Shown: positions 36,992 through 46,862 of the stretch, piece by piece | How positions within the stretch are numbered: position 1 is the first letter of the stretch | How the letters are laid out: the number at the start of each line of letters is the position of its first letter | Assembly (NCBI RefSeq): GCF_022802975.1 | Contig: NZ_JAFEVZ010000013.1 | Coordinates: forward strand, 1 to 64,000 | Source of the DNA: Flavobacterium pectinovorum | GTDB taxonomy: Bacteria > Bacteroidota > Bacteroidia > Flavobacteriales > Flavobacteriaceae | Direction: 5' to 3' | DNA: 64,000 nt | Program-made: the position numbers and the translations under genes | The notes under the pieces: generated by a model | Databases searched by the model: none | Seen by the model: only the letters and a program-made list of their open reading frames with translations | What the model was told of the DNA's origin: nothing

Positions 36992-37210
36992 ATGGATCAA
37001 TTAATCAACCAATTTGAAACAGGCTTATTTCTATATCAACTTTTTGTTTTATTACATCTGATACTTACACCTATTGCAATATTCTATATTATAAAAAACC
37101 AGCATAGATTTAAACAGCCTTATATCTTAGTTTTTTTTGTAATTACATTTCCTTTTATAGTCTCAATACCCGTATTAATTGCACTTAAGATCAAAAAAAC
37201 AGAAGTCTAA
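36992..37210 (+). CDS. Small two-helix membrane protein
   Basis: This 72-aa protein has two hydrophobic segments (about 12-33 and 45-65) separated by a short charged stretch (KNQHRFKQP) and a basic C-terminus (KIKKTEV). It is reminiscent of PLDc_N-like small membrane proteins but has no decisive motif. It starts 29 bp after the peroxidase gene on the same strand and probably belongs to that operon. Function unknown. Confidence 0.6.
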   Translation: MDQLINQFETGLFLYQLFVLLHLILTPIAIFYIIKNQHRFKQPYILVFFVITFPFIVSIPVLIALKIKKTEV

Positions 37211-37267
37211 TAATTTTATTAAAAATTTCAATTCTTTATAAATACATTAATTTAATAACAGTAAAAT

Positions 37268-38659
37268 ATGAAAAACAAATACCTTTTTTTATTATTAATT
37301 TCTGCCTTGTCGTTTGGGCAAATAAGTCTGGTGAAAGATATAAATAATGGAACAGGAAACTCTTCGCCAGAAAATTTAATAGTCTTTAATAATAAAATAT
37401 ATTTTGGAGCCGATGATGCTACTGGAACAAATAGCCCTGGTGCTGTAGATTTAGGAAAAGAGTTATGGGTAACCGATGGTACAGCAACTGGAACCACCTT
37501 TGTAAAAGATTTAAGACCCGGTAGTAACAATTCAACTCCAACAGGCTTTTTTAGCTACAATTCAAATTTATATTTTTCAGCGAATGCGGGTTCAGGAAAT
37601 ATTTTATTTAAAACCGATGGTACAGAATCCGGAACGATAGCCACAGGTAATTCTTTTATATTTAACCCTATAGAATTCAATGGTTTAATATACTATGTAA
37701 ATACTGTAGATTCTAATAGATTGTATGAATTTAACGGAACCACAACTGTAAAGGTAGCTAATGTAGGCACAGGTGCCGAAAGTGTTACAGGAGGAATATT
37801 TATGCCTTTTAATAACAAAATCTTTTGCTATATGAGTTATACCACTGATGCTTTAGGTTTGAAGTTATATGCTTATGACCCAGCAAATGATACCTTTACG
37901 CTTGTAAAGAACATCACAGATTATGGAAATAATGCCGGCATTAGCAACTTTACCGTAGTGGGTAGCGAATTATATTTTGAAGCCGGAGCTGGTATTTTAT
38001 GGAAAACAGATGGAACTACTGCAGGCACTGTAGCTGTAACCGCTGCAGCATCACTTACTGGTGCTACAAGTTTATTTAATTGGAATGGTAAATTATATTT
38101 TGAAGCTGATAACGGCACTTCTGGCGATCAACTTTGGGTTTACGACCCCGCAGCCAATACTATCACAAATTTAAGCAATATAACTGGCGACCACAATCCT
38201 TCGGATTATACTGTTTTAAATAATTATTTATACTATTCAGGTCAAAATGGTACTTTGAAATATTTATACAGAACAAATGGTACAATCATTGAACGAGTTG
38301 ATGATACTATTTTTGATATTGATAATATTGCTGTTTTAAACGGAAAGTTATTTTTTGAAGGTGATAATGGTACAACTGGAAATGAACTTTTTACTTACAC
38401 GCCATCAGTACTTTCAATTGATGATAACAATGTATTAAAATCAGTAGCCGTTTATCCAAACCCTTCAGATGGAAATTTATTCATTAATAATGCTGATAAT
38501 GAAACCATACAATACGAAGTGTTTGATGTGCTAGGAAAGAAACAAACTTCAGGTAAAACAAATGATAATTCACTTCATTTAAATTTAAAAACTGGTTTGT
38601 ATATCTTAAAACTTACTAAAAACAGTCAAACTTCTGCAACTAAAATAATAATCAAATAG
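37268..38659 (+). CDS. T9SS-exported repeat protein (ELWVTDGTATGT type)
   Basis: This 463-aa secreted protein has a signal peptide (about 1-18). Repeats resemble the hyalin-like ELWVTDGTATGT family (KELWVTDGTATGTTFVKDLRPGS near 60, then ILFKTDGTESGTIA and ILWKTDGTTAGTVA). These form a probable beta-propeller to about residue 375. The C-terminal ~75 residues are a type A T9SS sorting domain (VAVYPNPSDGNLFINN, YEVFDVLGKK, GLYILKL). It would be secreted and attached to the cell surface. It is 57 bp after the small membrane gene and ends at a strong terminator. Binding partner unknown. Confidence 0.85.
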   Translation: MKNKYLFLLLISALSFGQISLVKDINNGTGNSSPENLIVFNNKIYFGADDATGTNSPGAVDLGKELWVTDGTATGTTFVKDLRPGSNNSTPTGFFSYNSNLYFSANAGSGNILFKTDGTESGTIATGNSFIFNPIEFNGLIYYVNTVDSNRLYEFNGTTTVKVANVGTGAESVTGGIFMPFNNKIFCYMSYTTDALGLKLYAYDPANDTFTLVKNITDYGNNAGISNFTVVGSELYFEAGAGILWKTDGTTAGTVAVTAAASLTGATSLFNWNGKLYFEADNGTSGDQLWVYDPAANTITNLSNITGDHNPSDYTVLNNYLYYSGQNGTLKYLYRTNGTIIERVDDTIFDIDNIAVLNGKLFFEGDNGTTGNELFTYTPSVLSIDDNNVLKSVAVYPNPSDGNLFINNADNETIQYEVFDVLGKKQTSGKTNDNSLHLNLKTGLYILKLTKNSQTSATKIIIK

Positions 38660-38731
38660 TTTTATTATTGGAAATCTGATTTCCAAAATTAAAACGAGGT
38701 TTGTTTTTTGCCCCAATAAAAACACAAATCT

Positions 38732-38767
38732 AAAAAGTCCGTTTCATGTATTTGAAACGGACTTTTT
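38732..38767 (+). terminator. Terminator after the T9SS protein gene
   Basis: AAAAAGTCCGTTTCA and TGAAACGGACTTTTT are exact reverse complements with a 6-nt loop, 72 bp past the stop. They are flanked by A and T runs, so it may work in both directions. Confidence 0.85.
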
Positions 38768-38825
38768 TATTACTTTTTGATAAAATTATTATCCAGTTGG
38801 TGCAATAGTTTTTGATGATAATTTT

Positions 38826-39026
38826 CGTCAGTTCGAGTGATCCCGATTTTTCATCGGAATTGTATCGAGAACAGAATATTATTCTTAAAAACGGTTCTCG
38901 ATACAAATTTTCTGAAAAAGCTATTGCATTTTCAGAAAATTCACTCGAACTGACGAGAGGTTGCAACGTCATCTTATATTGCTTTTTTGTAAAAAAAATT
39001 AAACCTCGAACTGACGTTTTTAATAA
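38826..39026. repeat. Inverted repeat, family C copy 1
   Basis: CGTCAGTTCGAGTGA (38826-38840) is matched by TCACTCGAACTGACG (38941-38955), with nested TGTATCGAGAAC / GTTCTCGATACA. A further right end, CTCGAACTGACGTTTTTAATAA, is at 39005-39026. Related copies are at 58717-58780 and 62805-62928. It fills the gap between the T9SS gene and PL11. Confidence 0.85.
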
Positions 39027-39048
39027 ATAAACCCAACGAATTAAATGA

Positions 39049-40899
39049 TTACCTCTTAGAAACCAAAACAATATTAGGTTTTGGAGCCGGCTGCATCCCG
39101 CTTCCAAAATAAAATCCGGTATGAGGTGGCTGATTATACCCTACATTTTGCCAGGCAATACTCAAACGGTACTGAGGATCATGCATCAAAGTATATTGTC
39201 TCACATCGGTTGGAATTGTAGTCGAATAAATTCGTAACTCTTTATTGTCTTCGCTTCTTAAAATCAGTTCTTCCCGCCAGTCTCCCAAAATATCCGCAGC
39301 AAGAGCCGGAGTCGATTTTGTTCCGTTATTTGACACGGCTCCAACAGCAGTAAACAATCTGCCTTTACCATATTTGTCTATATAATTTGAATTCAGTAAT
39401 TCTCTTGAAGTATCTCCATCCCAATAAATAAGGAAATTAATTGATTTTGGCGCATCCCCTATTTTATTTCCTTTCATATCATATAAAAACGGAGAGCCTG
39501 ACCACCAGCATTGTGCACCTTTTCTGGTTGGATCGATATTATCTGCCACTCCCCTGCCAACATCTTCGTTTAGGGAATCGGTAAACAAAACTTTTCCGTC
39601 TGCTGCTGAAAAAACGGCTACACCCGGACCGGTTGTTTTATTTTCAATTTCATGGATTCCAAATGCTTCTAAGCCTGGAACATCCAAATCCAGATCAGAA
39701 ACGTGCAGCGCATCTCCGTGCCTGAAGCCTGTTGTGTATAATCCTTTGCCATCATCATCAACACACATCGATCCATAAATGATTTCGTCTTTTCCGTCAT
39801 TATCAACATCAGCCACAGTTAATCCATGATTTCCCATTCCGGAATACGGATTTTCAGCATTTTTACTATCAAAGACCCATCTTGAAGTCAGTTTTTTATT
39901 TTTAAAATCGAAGGCTGCCAAAACAGTTCTTCCGTAATAACCACGACACATTACCACGCTTGGGTGAATGCCATCCAGATAAGCAACACAGGCTGTAAAA
40001 CGGTCAATTCTGTTTCCTTTGGTATCATTTCCTCCGCTACCTCCATGTCCGCCCCAGCCAGCCAAATCACCTCGCTCGGGAATATAATCTGTGGTTGTAA
40101 CCAGTTTACCGGTTTTTCCATCAAAAACGGAAAGATATTCAGGTCCTTTTAAAATCTTTCCATAAGTTCCCGAATTAGGGTCTCTGTCAACCCAGTCTTT
40201 TGAAGCATCTCCAACCACATTTCCCTCACTGTCCGTAGTTCCATCAGCTGTTTTGCAAACCAGTTCTGCAATTCCGTCACCATCCAGATCATAGACCATA
40301 AACTGTGTATAATGCGCACCTTCACGAATGTTTTTACCCAAACTAATCTGCCATAAAAATTTACCCTCTAAAGTATACGCCTGAAAAATAGGTGGGTCAG
40401 TAATACCGGTATGTGAATTGTCATGGCCTTTCCCGGTCATGTGAACTACCAAATCGTATTTTCCGTCTCCGTCTAAATCTCCGGTTGAAAGATCATTTGG
40501 CACATAACCTTCAATCGGTTTTATAGCAATTGACAAATAATCTTTATCCGGACTTGAAGCCGGAATCGTAAAGCTTCCTTTGGCTTCTGTTTCTTTTTCT
40601 TTTAATACCGTTTTTACAAACCATGTATTTTCTTCGTTCGGATTTGCTTTAGAATCAACAAAATTCGTAGCCCCGGTTACAGGCTTTTCGTTTAATTTTA
40701 CTGCTTGTTTTGTACCGCTCTTTCGATACAAATTAAACCCCAGATCATCAGCATCAGTTCCTAAAACACGCCAACTGATAAAAAACTGGCCTTTGTTTTT
40801 TATGGCAATGACGCCACGGTCTAAGCTTTCCATCTGTCTTTGCGCAAGTAAAATTGAACCTGACAAAAAGAGTAATAGTAATAAAATTTTATTTTTCAT
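39049..40899 (-). CDS. PL11 rhamnogalacturonan endolyase
   Basis: This 616-aa secreted lyase (signal about 1-19) cleaves the RG-I backbone by beta-elimination. The eight-bladed propeller is studded with calcium-binding loops: DLDGDGKYDLVV, DLDGDGIAELVCKTADGT and DVDNDGKDEIIYG. Other PL11 landmarks are GAHYTQF, GGHGGSGGNDTKGNR, GYYGRTVLAAFDF, and the C-terminal LMHDPQYRLSIAWQNVGYNQPPH. The length matches YesW/YesX-type enzymes. This is the clearest evidence that the locus targets RG-I. It is monocistronic, bounded by inverted-repeat elements on both sides. Confidence 0.95.
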   Translation of the reverse strand: MKNKILLLLLFLSGSILLAQRQMESLDRGVIAIKNKGQFFISWRVLGTDADDLGFNLYRKSGTKQAVKLNEKPVTGATNFVDSKANPNEENTWFVKTVLKEKETEAKGSFTIPASSPDKDYLSIAIKPIEGYVPNDLSTGDLDGDGKYDLVVHMTGKGHDNSHTGITDPPIFQAYTLEGKFLWQISLGKNIREGAHYTQFMVYDLDGDGIAELVCKTADGTTDSEGNVVGDASKDWVDRDPNSGTYGKILKGPEYLSVFDGKTGKLVTTTDYIPERGDLAGWGGHGGSGGNDTKGNRIDRFTACVAYLDGIHPSVVMCRGYYGRTVLAAFDFKNKKLTSRWVFDSKNAENPYSGMGNHGLTVADVDNDGKDEIIYGSMCVDDDGKGLYTTGFRHGDALHVSDLDLDVPGLEAFGIHEIENKTTGPGVAVFSAADGKVLFTDSLNEDVGRGVADNIDPTRKGAQCWWSGSPFLYDMKGNKIGDAPKSINFLIYWDGDTSRELLNSNYIDKYGKGRLFTAVGAVSNNGTKSTPALAADILGDWREELILRSEDNKELRIYSTTIPTDVRQYTLMHDPQYRLSIAWQNVGYNQPPHTGFYFGSGMQPAPKPNIVLVSKR

Positions 40900-40990
40900 G
40901 ATTGGTTTGAGTTGGTACAGTTTTATGCATACTTAGACTGATTTTATCAAGAATGGTTTATTTTGAAATACTATTAATCTATAGTTTTCC

Positions 40991-41091
40991 TGTCATTTCG
41001 ACGAAAGGAGAAATCACACTAGAAATTCCACAAAGAAATGGTCAATCTTTGTCGAGTTACGTGTATGATTTCTCCTTTCGTCGAAATGACA
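40991..41091. repeat. Inverted repeat, family A copy 2
   Basis: The left arm begins TGTCATTTCGACGAAAGGAG and continues AAATCACAC. The right arm ends TTCGTCGAAATGACA at 41091. The copy is nearly intact and sits in the gap between the 731-aa glycosidase-like gene and PL11. Confidence 0.9.
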
Positions 41092-41155
41092 AACTGGGCT
41101 AAAAACCCAGACTTAGTATCTCACAACCTTAGCAACTTAGCACCTTTTTAAATAA

Positions 41156-43351
41156 TTAAAACATCTTCTTAAATCCTTCGCTTTTCACTTTCCATGTCCC
41201 GTCTTTAGGAAACCCAGGATTCTCGATTGTATTTCCTTCCCAGCCGGCACACATCATCGCAACAGCTGTCAATAAACCACCATTACCAGGAAGATAAAGC
41301 GTTAATCTTGGCGATTGGTAATTGTGACCGTTTTTTAAATACGTATTGGTTACTACATTCATAAAAAGGGCATCAATCGCTTTTTCAGGCATTTGCAAAC
41401 GGGCAGCCGACATCGCTGTCATCGGGAAATCCCATCCCCAGGTTTTGTTCCATGACCAGGTATCCCAAACCAAGTCAAACGTATTTTTCATGATTTTTTT
41501 ATCCAGAAGAGACGTTTCCGGAAGCATTCCGAAAGTTCCTAATACCGATGGATGATCTGTTTTAAATTCTGGATTGGTGTACGAATCTGTAGCGCTTTCT
41601 GTTGCCAGATACACCTCTTTTGCAATTGGCAAAGGCGATAATTTAGCCAAAACAGTTTCCCATCTTTCAGGCACTTTTTGGTTTAATTTTTTCTTCCAGC
41701 TGATAGCCGTTTTCAAAGCCCAATTCCAATACGCCAATTCATACGTTGGGTTAAAAGTTTCGATTGCCTTGAAACGTTCCTGCGCCGGAATTACGCCTGG
41801 TCCTAAAACATAACGATCATTTTTAGCGTCATAATTTGCAAAAGAAGCCATGAAATCTGCTGTCGCAAAAACACGTTCACTGTATAAATTTAAAGTTGCT
41901 GTTGTTGGTTTCGCTTGGTAAATCAAATCGGCATACGTGATAAAATGTGGCTGCTGCCAAATCAGGAATGCCCCAACTGATGATGGACTTTCATTACCGT
42001 CGTAATCTGTCATTTTTTGCCATCTTGCCCCTTCAAAACCTTGTCTTTTGGCGATATTTTTAGCCTTTTCAAAAACTTTCTGATACCACGGAAGGCTTTT
42101 TTCCAGTAATTCCGGTCTGTCCCAAAGTGCAAAATGTACACCGTGCCACCAATGCATTTCTAAGTGCGGTTTTCCGTACCAGCTGTTGTAGGTTAAACCG
42201 GTTTCTTGTGGCGGAACTTTCCCTGTACACTGCAATTTGGTCAGGTATTGCGAAAGAATCACACGACGCTCCAATTCCTGCGCACGTTTATCGGTACTTC
42301 CTGAAAAATCTACTGCCGCACCGCTTTCCCAAAAACGTTTCCATTCTTTTATACTGCTGCTTTCAATAGCTGCGAAAGAAGCAACTGCAGATTTATTTTT
42401 ATCTGTTTGAACGAACGAACAACTTAACTCGATTGTATTGCTTTTTGAAGGTTCTACAACAAAATAGTGCTTTGCTTTTTCTTTAATTGATGCAGTGCCT
42501 TTCCATTTCAAATTAATATCATACGAAATACTGTCCATTATGTGTGTAATGGTAGCTTCAGATTTATTTTTGATTTTCAGATTGCTTTTATAATCTTGTT
42601 TTCCTCCCCATTTTTTCCCCATATCTGTACCCTCAATCGCAACCTTTGAAATAGCTACATCCTGTTTTTCTTCCCATTTCGTACCCATATCTCCCCATAG
42701 TCCTGTTGGAAAAGGGATTCGGACACGAATTTTCAAACGCCCTTGTAGAATTAAATCCGATTCTACTTTAAAGCCTAAAGCATCTTTTGTCTGATCGCAA
42801 GCCGTTATCACTTTTACAGGAGTTCCTTCTACTTCAAAATAACTCTCAATTTTTCCTGTCCATAAATCCAGCTTTTGATTGATGGCTTTAATATCTTCCG
42901 GCTTAACCAAACTGCCATCTTTCCTTGTGATTTCAAAACCTATATTTCCCAATTGCAATAAATGGGGGTTCTGACGAAACCATTCGACTGCTTCTTTTTT
43001 TCGTGCAGGTTCTTTAATTTGTGTTGAATATGAAATCTTGCGGCCATACTGATCTACATCTTTTAAAGTCTCAGAAAACTTATAATTCTCTGTGTTTTTA
43101 TAGCTGTCCCAACCCCATTCTGATTGTGTTCCGAGCGGTATTCCATTTTGATATTTTTCCGGAAAACTTTGCAGACCCGTAGCATCAACCGTAAAGGCAA
43201 AAGTGCCATTACCAACGGTTAAAGAAGCTAAAGTATCTATTGCGGTAATTTGAACATTATGCCTTGTTACCAATGCTTTCCTGTCTATTTTTTGCTGGGC
43301 AATAATTCCAACAGAAAATAATAAAAAACAAATAATAGAATATTTTTTCAT
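41156..43351 (-). CDS. Uncharacterised secreted six-hairpin glycosidase-like protein
   Basis: This 731-aa protein has a signal peptide (about 1-18). An N-terminal beta-sandwich region (about 25-330; TVGNGTFAFTVDATGLQSFP) precedes an (alpha/alpha)6-barrel region (about 345-700). The layout resembles GH65/acid-trehalase-type enzymes. The putative active-site cleft segment is GKPHLEMHWWHGVHFALWDRP, followed by RQGFEGARWQKMTD and, late, WDFPMTAMSAARL. I cannot place it in a named GH family. It is co-directional with the thioredoxin and MG2 genes upstream and PL11 downstream. It is a candidate for the missing rhamnosidase or a galactosidase of this system. Confidence 0.7.
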   Translation of the reverse strand: MKKYSIICFLLFSVGIIAQQKIDRKALVTRHNVQITAIDTLASLTVGNGTFAFTVDATGLQSFPEKYQNGIPLGTQSEWGWDSYKNTENYKFSETLKDVDQYGRKISYSTQIKEPARKKEAVEWFRQNPHLLQLGNIGFEITRKDGSLVKPEDIKAINQKLDLWTGKIESYFEVEGTPVKVITACDQTKDALGFKVESDLILQGRLKIRVRIPFPTGLWGDMGTKWEEKQDVAISKVAIEGTDMGKKWGGKQDYKSNLKIKNKSEATITHIMDSISYDINLKWKGTASIKEKAKHYFVVEPSKSNTIELSCSFVQTDKNKSAVASFAAIESSSIKEWKRFWESGAAVDFSGSTDKRAQELERRVILSQYLTKLQCTGKVPPQETGLTYNSWYGKPHLEMHWWHGVHFALWDRPELLEKSLPWYQKVFEKAKNIAKRQGFEGARWQKMTDYDGNESPSSVGAFLIWQQPHFITYADLIYQAKPTTATLNLYSERVFATADFMASFANYDAKNDRYVLGPGVIPAQERFKAIETFNPTYELAYWNWALKTAISWKKKLNQKVPERWETVLAKLSPLPIAKEVYLATESATDSYTNPEFKTDHPSVLGTFGMLPETSLLDKKIMKNTFDLVWDTWSWNKTWGWDFPMTAMSAARLQMPEKAIDALFMNVVTNTYLKNGHNYQSPRLTLYLPGNGGLLTAVAMMCAGWEGNTIENPGFPKDGTWKVKSEGFKKMF

Positions 43352-43416
43352 GATTTTTAATTTAAAATAATTTGTATATGTAACTGTATTTATGATCTTA
43401 TTAATTAGCTTTTTAC

Positions 43417-44415
43417 TTACTTTATTAGTTCAGCTAATTTCTTGTTTAGCTGTTCTCCCCGAATATTCCTGGCAACAATTTTTCCGGTTTTATCAATAAG
43501 AAAATTTTCAGGAACAGCATAGACACCATATATCAGTGCTGTTTTACTTTCCCAAACCTTAAAATCGCAAAAATTTGTCCACGCCAGTCCGTCTTTTTCG
43601 ATTGCTGAGAGCCATTTTTCTTTTTCTTTGTCTAAGGATACTGCTACTATTTCAAACCCATTTGGTTTATATTTTTCGTAGGTTTTTACCAAATGAGGAT
43701 TTTCTTGTCTGCAAGGACCACACCAGGAAGCCCAAAATTCTAAAAGTGTCACTTTTCCAAGTAGTTTTGATAATTCTTTTGGATTTCCATTTTTATCATT
43801 CATTACAAAATCTGAATATTGATCTCCAATTTTGACATCTCGATTCAATGTAATATAGTTTAAGATTCTTTTTCCATATTCTGTTTTTTTTATGTCTTTG
43901 GAAAATCGTTCGTAACACACTTTTGAGAAATCCTTCCCCCAGTCTGCAGAAAAGACAGAAAGGATAAAGGCGCTTACAATACTATTTGGATTATTTTCTA
44001 CGAATTTTTTCTCAAGCTCATTTCTTTCTTCAAAAGACAATCCGCTTGCATTTTTGTAAAGCTGTTGAGACAAATCTTCGGATTGGGAACCTGTTACTTT
44101 GGCACTTTTAAAATCACTTTCGGATGCATCAAAAATCATTTTATTGTTTTCAATCCAAATATCCCTCCATTGCGAAAACTCTTTATTGTACACCAAAACC
44201 CTTACCGGAAATTTGGATATTTTCGTTCTGAATACAAATTGGTTATGAGTAACAACAGCCGAGTCAATAATTTTTTCAGATAAGTTATCTTTTAAATAAA
44301 GTACTTTTCCGTTTTCGAAATTATTTGTTTTTCCCGTTAAGGAAAAGGCAGATTCTTCTTTTTCAGTAAAAGAAAGCATAGCAATTACAACCAGTCCAAA
44401 TAGTATTTTCTTCAT
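43417..44415 (-). CDS. TlpA-family thioredoxin with N-terminal DUF4369-like domain
   Basis: This 332-aa envelope protein has a signal peptide (about 1-17) and an N-terminal DUF4369-like beta domain (about 24-110; LTGKTNNFENGKVLYLKDN). A C-terminal thioredoxin domain (about 195-332) carries the canonical WASWCGPC site (Cys232, Cys235). This is a common Bacteroidota architecture for periplasmic disulfide reduction. It lies 55 bp after the cysteine-containing MG2 protein on the same strand, suggesting they work together. Substrate proteins unknown. Confidence 0.87.
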   Translation of the reverse strand: MKKILFGLVVIAMLSFTEKEESAFSLTGKTNNFENGKVLYLKDNLSEKIIDSAVVTHNQFVFRTKISKFPVRVLVYNKEFSQWRDIWIENNKMIFDASESDFKSAKVTGSQSEDLSQQLYKNASGLSFEERNELEKKFVENNPNSIVSAFILSVFSADWGKDFSKVCYERFSKDIKKTEYGKRILNYITLNRDVKIGDQYSDFVMNDKNGNPKELSKLLGKVTLLEFWASWCGPCRQENPHLVKTYEKYKPNGFEIVAVSLDKEKEKWLSAIEKDGLAWTNFCDFKVWESKTALIYGVYAVPENFLIDKTGKIVARNIRGEQLNKKLAELIK

Positions 44416-44470
44416 ATTCTTTTGTTTTCTTTTATCAATAGTTTTTCATGACTTCTGAGTAATAATTTAA

Positions 44471-46801
44471 TTACTTTCTCACCAAAAATTGAAAGTTTTC
44501 AGACCCAAACAAGCCATTACCGCTTACTCCTTCAATATTTCCTGTGAACTGGCTATTAATATCTGAACAGAAGAAGGTTACGTTAGCTTCTCCTTGTTTA
44601 TTGGTAATAACATCCGGTTTCCAAAACAAAGTATTACGATAATCCGGAGTTGAATCGGTAATAGTTACATCATCATAAACGGATTCATAAAACACTTTCT
44701 TGCCATAATATCCCTCAACCATAGCAATGTTGAACATTTCCAGAAGTTGTTCTTCTGTTAATTCAGGATAACGGTAAGTAATTTTTTTCATAGAGGTATA
44801 AGTATAAGGACTACATTCACCATCAGACCATTTGAATCCTTCATATTGTTCATACTTATCTCCTTCAACAGGTCTCTTTTTTTCGCCACCATGACAATCC
44901 CAAACCGGACAATTTAGAACTCCATGACACACAAAATCATTTGTAAAATACTGTGCTCTGGCCAGACTATCCAGTTTTCCGATATACTTATCACGAAATA
45001 CTTTATTCTTTTTTGTGGTAATTAAAACTTCATTTAGTTTATTTATTTCTTCACGACCTTTGAATGGAGAATTTTCTTGGGCAAACACTTTTTCAATCTC
45101 TGGTAAAGCATAAATCATCGTTTTATTTTTACGATATTTATTTATTTCATCAAACGAAAAATCCTTTACTTTCATAATATATTTTGGTTCAGATGAAGTC
45201 ATCAACTTTAGGTACGTATAACCATTTTCTCCTTTTTTTAAATGACCCGGTGTAATCGTAAAATCTCCGGCTGTATCTGTCATTACAAAATCATTACCTC
45301 TGGAATCATCTGCCGCAAATATTACGAGCCCTTTTTGTCCTATAACTGCTGTTGTTTTCTTATCTGGTTTTTCTAACTGAACTTTACCTTTCAGATCATC
45401 AAAAACTATAGGTGTTTGACTATTTAATTCTCTTAAATTATTTTCATTCCACACATAATTTCTCCATCCCTGAGTAAGCATTAATAAATCTAGTGCCTGT
45501 TTGCGATCTTTATTTTGCACATCAAAATAATAAGCCGGATTATAAATATTTCCTTTTAATTGTGCAGAAAGCAAAAAATGACTTTGAATGTTCTTGGCAT
45601 CCTGTTTATTTTGGTACAAACCATCATAGACACTTACTCCTAAATGAGCCACTACCGCCTGATCGTTTTGATCTGTTACTTTTATTTTTAGATTTACATG
45701 TTCTCTGTTAGTGTAACTGTTTTTGTTTAGTTCTGTTTTAATTTTTAATTTTTGATCCTGATTGACATATACCAACCGTTCTGCTATTGGCAATAAATCT
45801 TTGTTAAAAAGCGTCACTTCTGCGATTCCCTGCGGTACGTCTTTTAAAGGAATTTTGATTACCAATTCTTTATTTAATACCCCAACGGCAATGCTATAAA
45901 CGATTCCTCTCATTTGTAATCTCAGGTATATTTTTTCTTCCTGTAAAGCATCACTTTGTGAGATTTTAAAGACCAATGTTTCTTTAGTATTATTCATTAA
46001 ACGGATTGTCTTGCCATTTAAATCAATCTCTCCAACTGAAAAATCTTGCACATAAGCAGGTTCATTCAATCGGATGTGATATTTTTTATTACTGTCTGGA
46101 GTAAAAATAACCGATCCCATACCCGCATGGTTGCTTTTAAAATTTTGCAAAGGATTATTATTTTCAAACAAAATCCCTGAAACATCCACAGGTAAACCTT
46201 TTGAATTTACAGCTTTAAATGCCAGCGTACTCTGAATTCCTGAAATAAGTTTTCCTCCTTCTGGAAAAACAGAAAAATGAACGATACTGTCTTTTTCAGC
46301 AGGAATTACAACTGTTTTTTGATTGATTGTTTTTACAACTTTTATCTTTTTTAAAGCATAAAATTCTTTAGATTCTTTAACAAAAGAATGCGAACTGTAG
46401 CCTGCCAGTGTATAATTTCCTTCAGCTAACGAACTTTCTAAAAAAAGATGTCCATTGACAAAGCCATTTTCAATTTCATACTTTTTCTCCCAAACTACTT
46501 TTTCTGTCTTATCTTCAGTTAGCTGTACAAATAATGTTTTACTGCGTCCGGAATCTATAAAATTTTGCCCATCTAAAACATAGCCTTTAAACCAGACATC
46601 TTCTTCCGTTTCATAAATATTTTTGCTGGTTTGTATATAAACTAAATCAGTACTAATATTCTGGGTTAGTTTTTGAAATTTTTCCGCTAATTGGTCGGTA
46701 ATCAAAGTTTTATTTTGTGAATAAGAGGGTAAATGGCATAGCATGCACAATAGCAGAAATGCGCCTGAAAAGTTAAAAAAACAGTTCTTTTTTGTACCCA
46801 T
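44471..46801 (-). CDS. Secreted MG2/alpha-2-macroglobulin-like protein with a Cys-rich insert
   Basis: This is a 776-aa exported protein (signal about 1-28). Near the N-terminus is an MG-type domain (TSKNIYETEEDVWFKGYV, then LAEGNYTLAGYSS). Further macroglobulin-like domains follow (KLKIKTELNKNSYTNREHVNL at about 355). The C-terminal strand reads TLFWKPDVITNKQGEANVTFF. These features match a Bacteroidota group of large outer-envelope MG2 proteins. A cysteine-containing stretch at about 655-700 (CHGVLNCPVWDCHGG ... GECSPY) is unusual. It precedes the TlpA-like gene by 55 bp. Function is unknown; no catalytic motif seen. Confidence 0.72.
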   Translation of the reverse strand: MGTKKNCFFNFSGAFLLLCMLCHLPSYSQNKTLITDQLAEKFQKLTQNISTDLVYIQTSKNIYETEEDVWFKGYVLDGQNFIDSGRSKTLFVQLTEDKTEKVVWEKKYEIENGFVNGHLFLESSLAEGNYTLAGYSSHSFVKESKEFYALKKIKVVKTINQKTVVIPAEKDSIVHFSVFPEGGKLISGIQSTLAFKAVNSKGLPVDVSGILFENNNPLQNFKSNHAGMGSVIFTPDSNKKYHIRLNEPAYVQDFSVGEIDLNGKTIRLMNNTKETLVFKISQSDALQEEKIYLRLQMRGIVYSIAVGVLNKELVIKIPLKDVPQGIAEVTLFNKDLLPIAERLVYVNQDQKLKIKTELNKNSYTNREHVNLKIKVTDQNDQAVVAHLGVSVYDGLYQNKQDAKNIQSHFLLSAQLKGNIYNPAYYFDVQNKDRKQALDLLMLTQGWRNYVWNENNLRELNSQTPIVFDDLKGKVQLEKPDKKTTAVIGQKGLVIFAADDSRGNDFVMTDTAGDFTITPGHLKKGENGYTYLKLMTSSEPKYIMKVKDFSFDEINKYRKNKTMIYALPEIEKVFAQENSPFKGREEINKLNEVLITTKKNKVFRDKYIGKLDSLARAQYFTNDFVCHGVLNCPVWDCHGGEKKRPVEGDKYEQYEGFKWSDGECSPYTYTSMKKITYRYPELTEEQLLEMFNIAMVEGYYGKKVFYESVYDDVTITDSTPDYRNTLFWKPDVITNKQGEANVTFFCSDINSQFTGNIEGVSGNGLFGSENFQFLVRK

Positions 46802-46862
46802 TCATTTAATTTTTTGTTTGAACCTACTCTTTAAGTTTATCCAAAACTGCTGATTTAATGCC

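Noticed and set aside
38730..39107. 125-codon reverse reading frame and a 72-codon forward one in the same gap
   Set aside because: Both run through the family C inverted repeat and the terminator, and the translations have no protein-like pattern.
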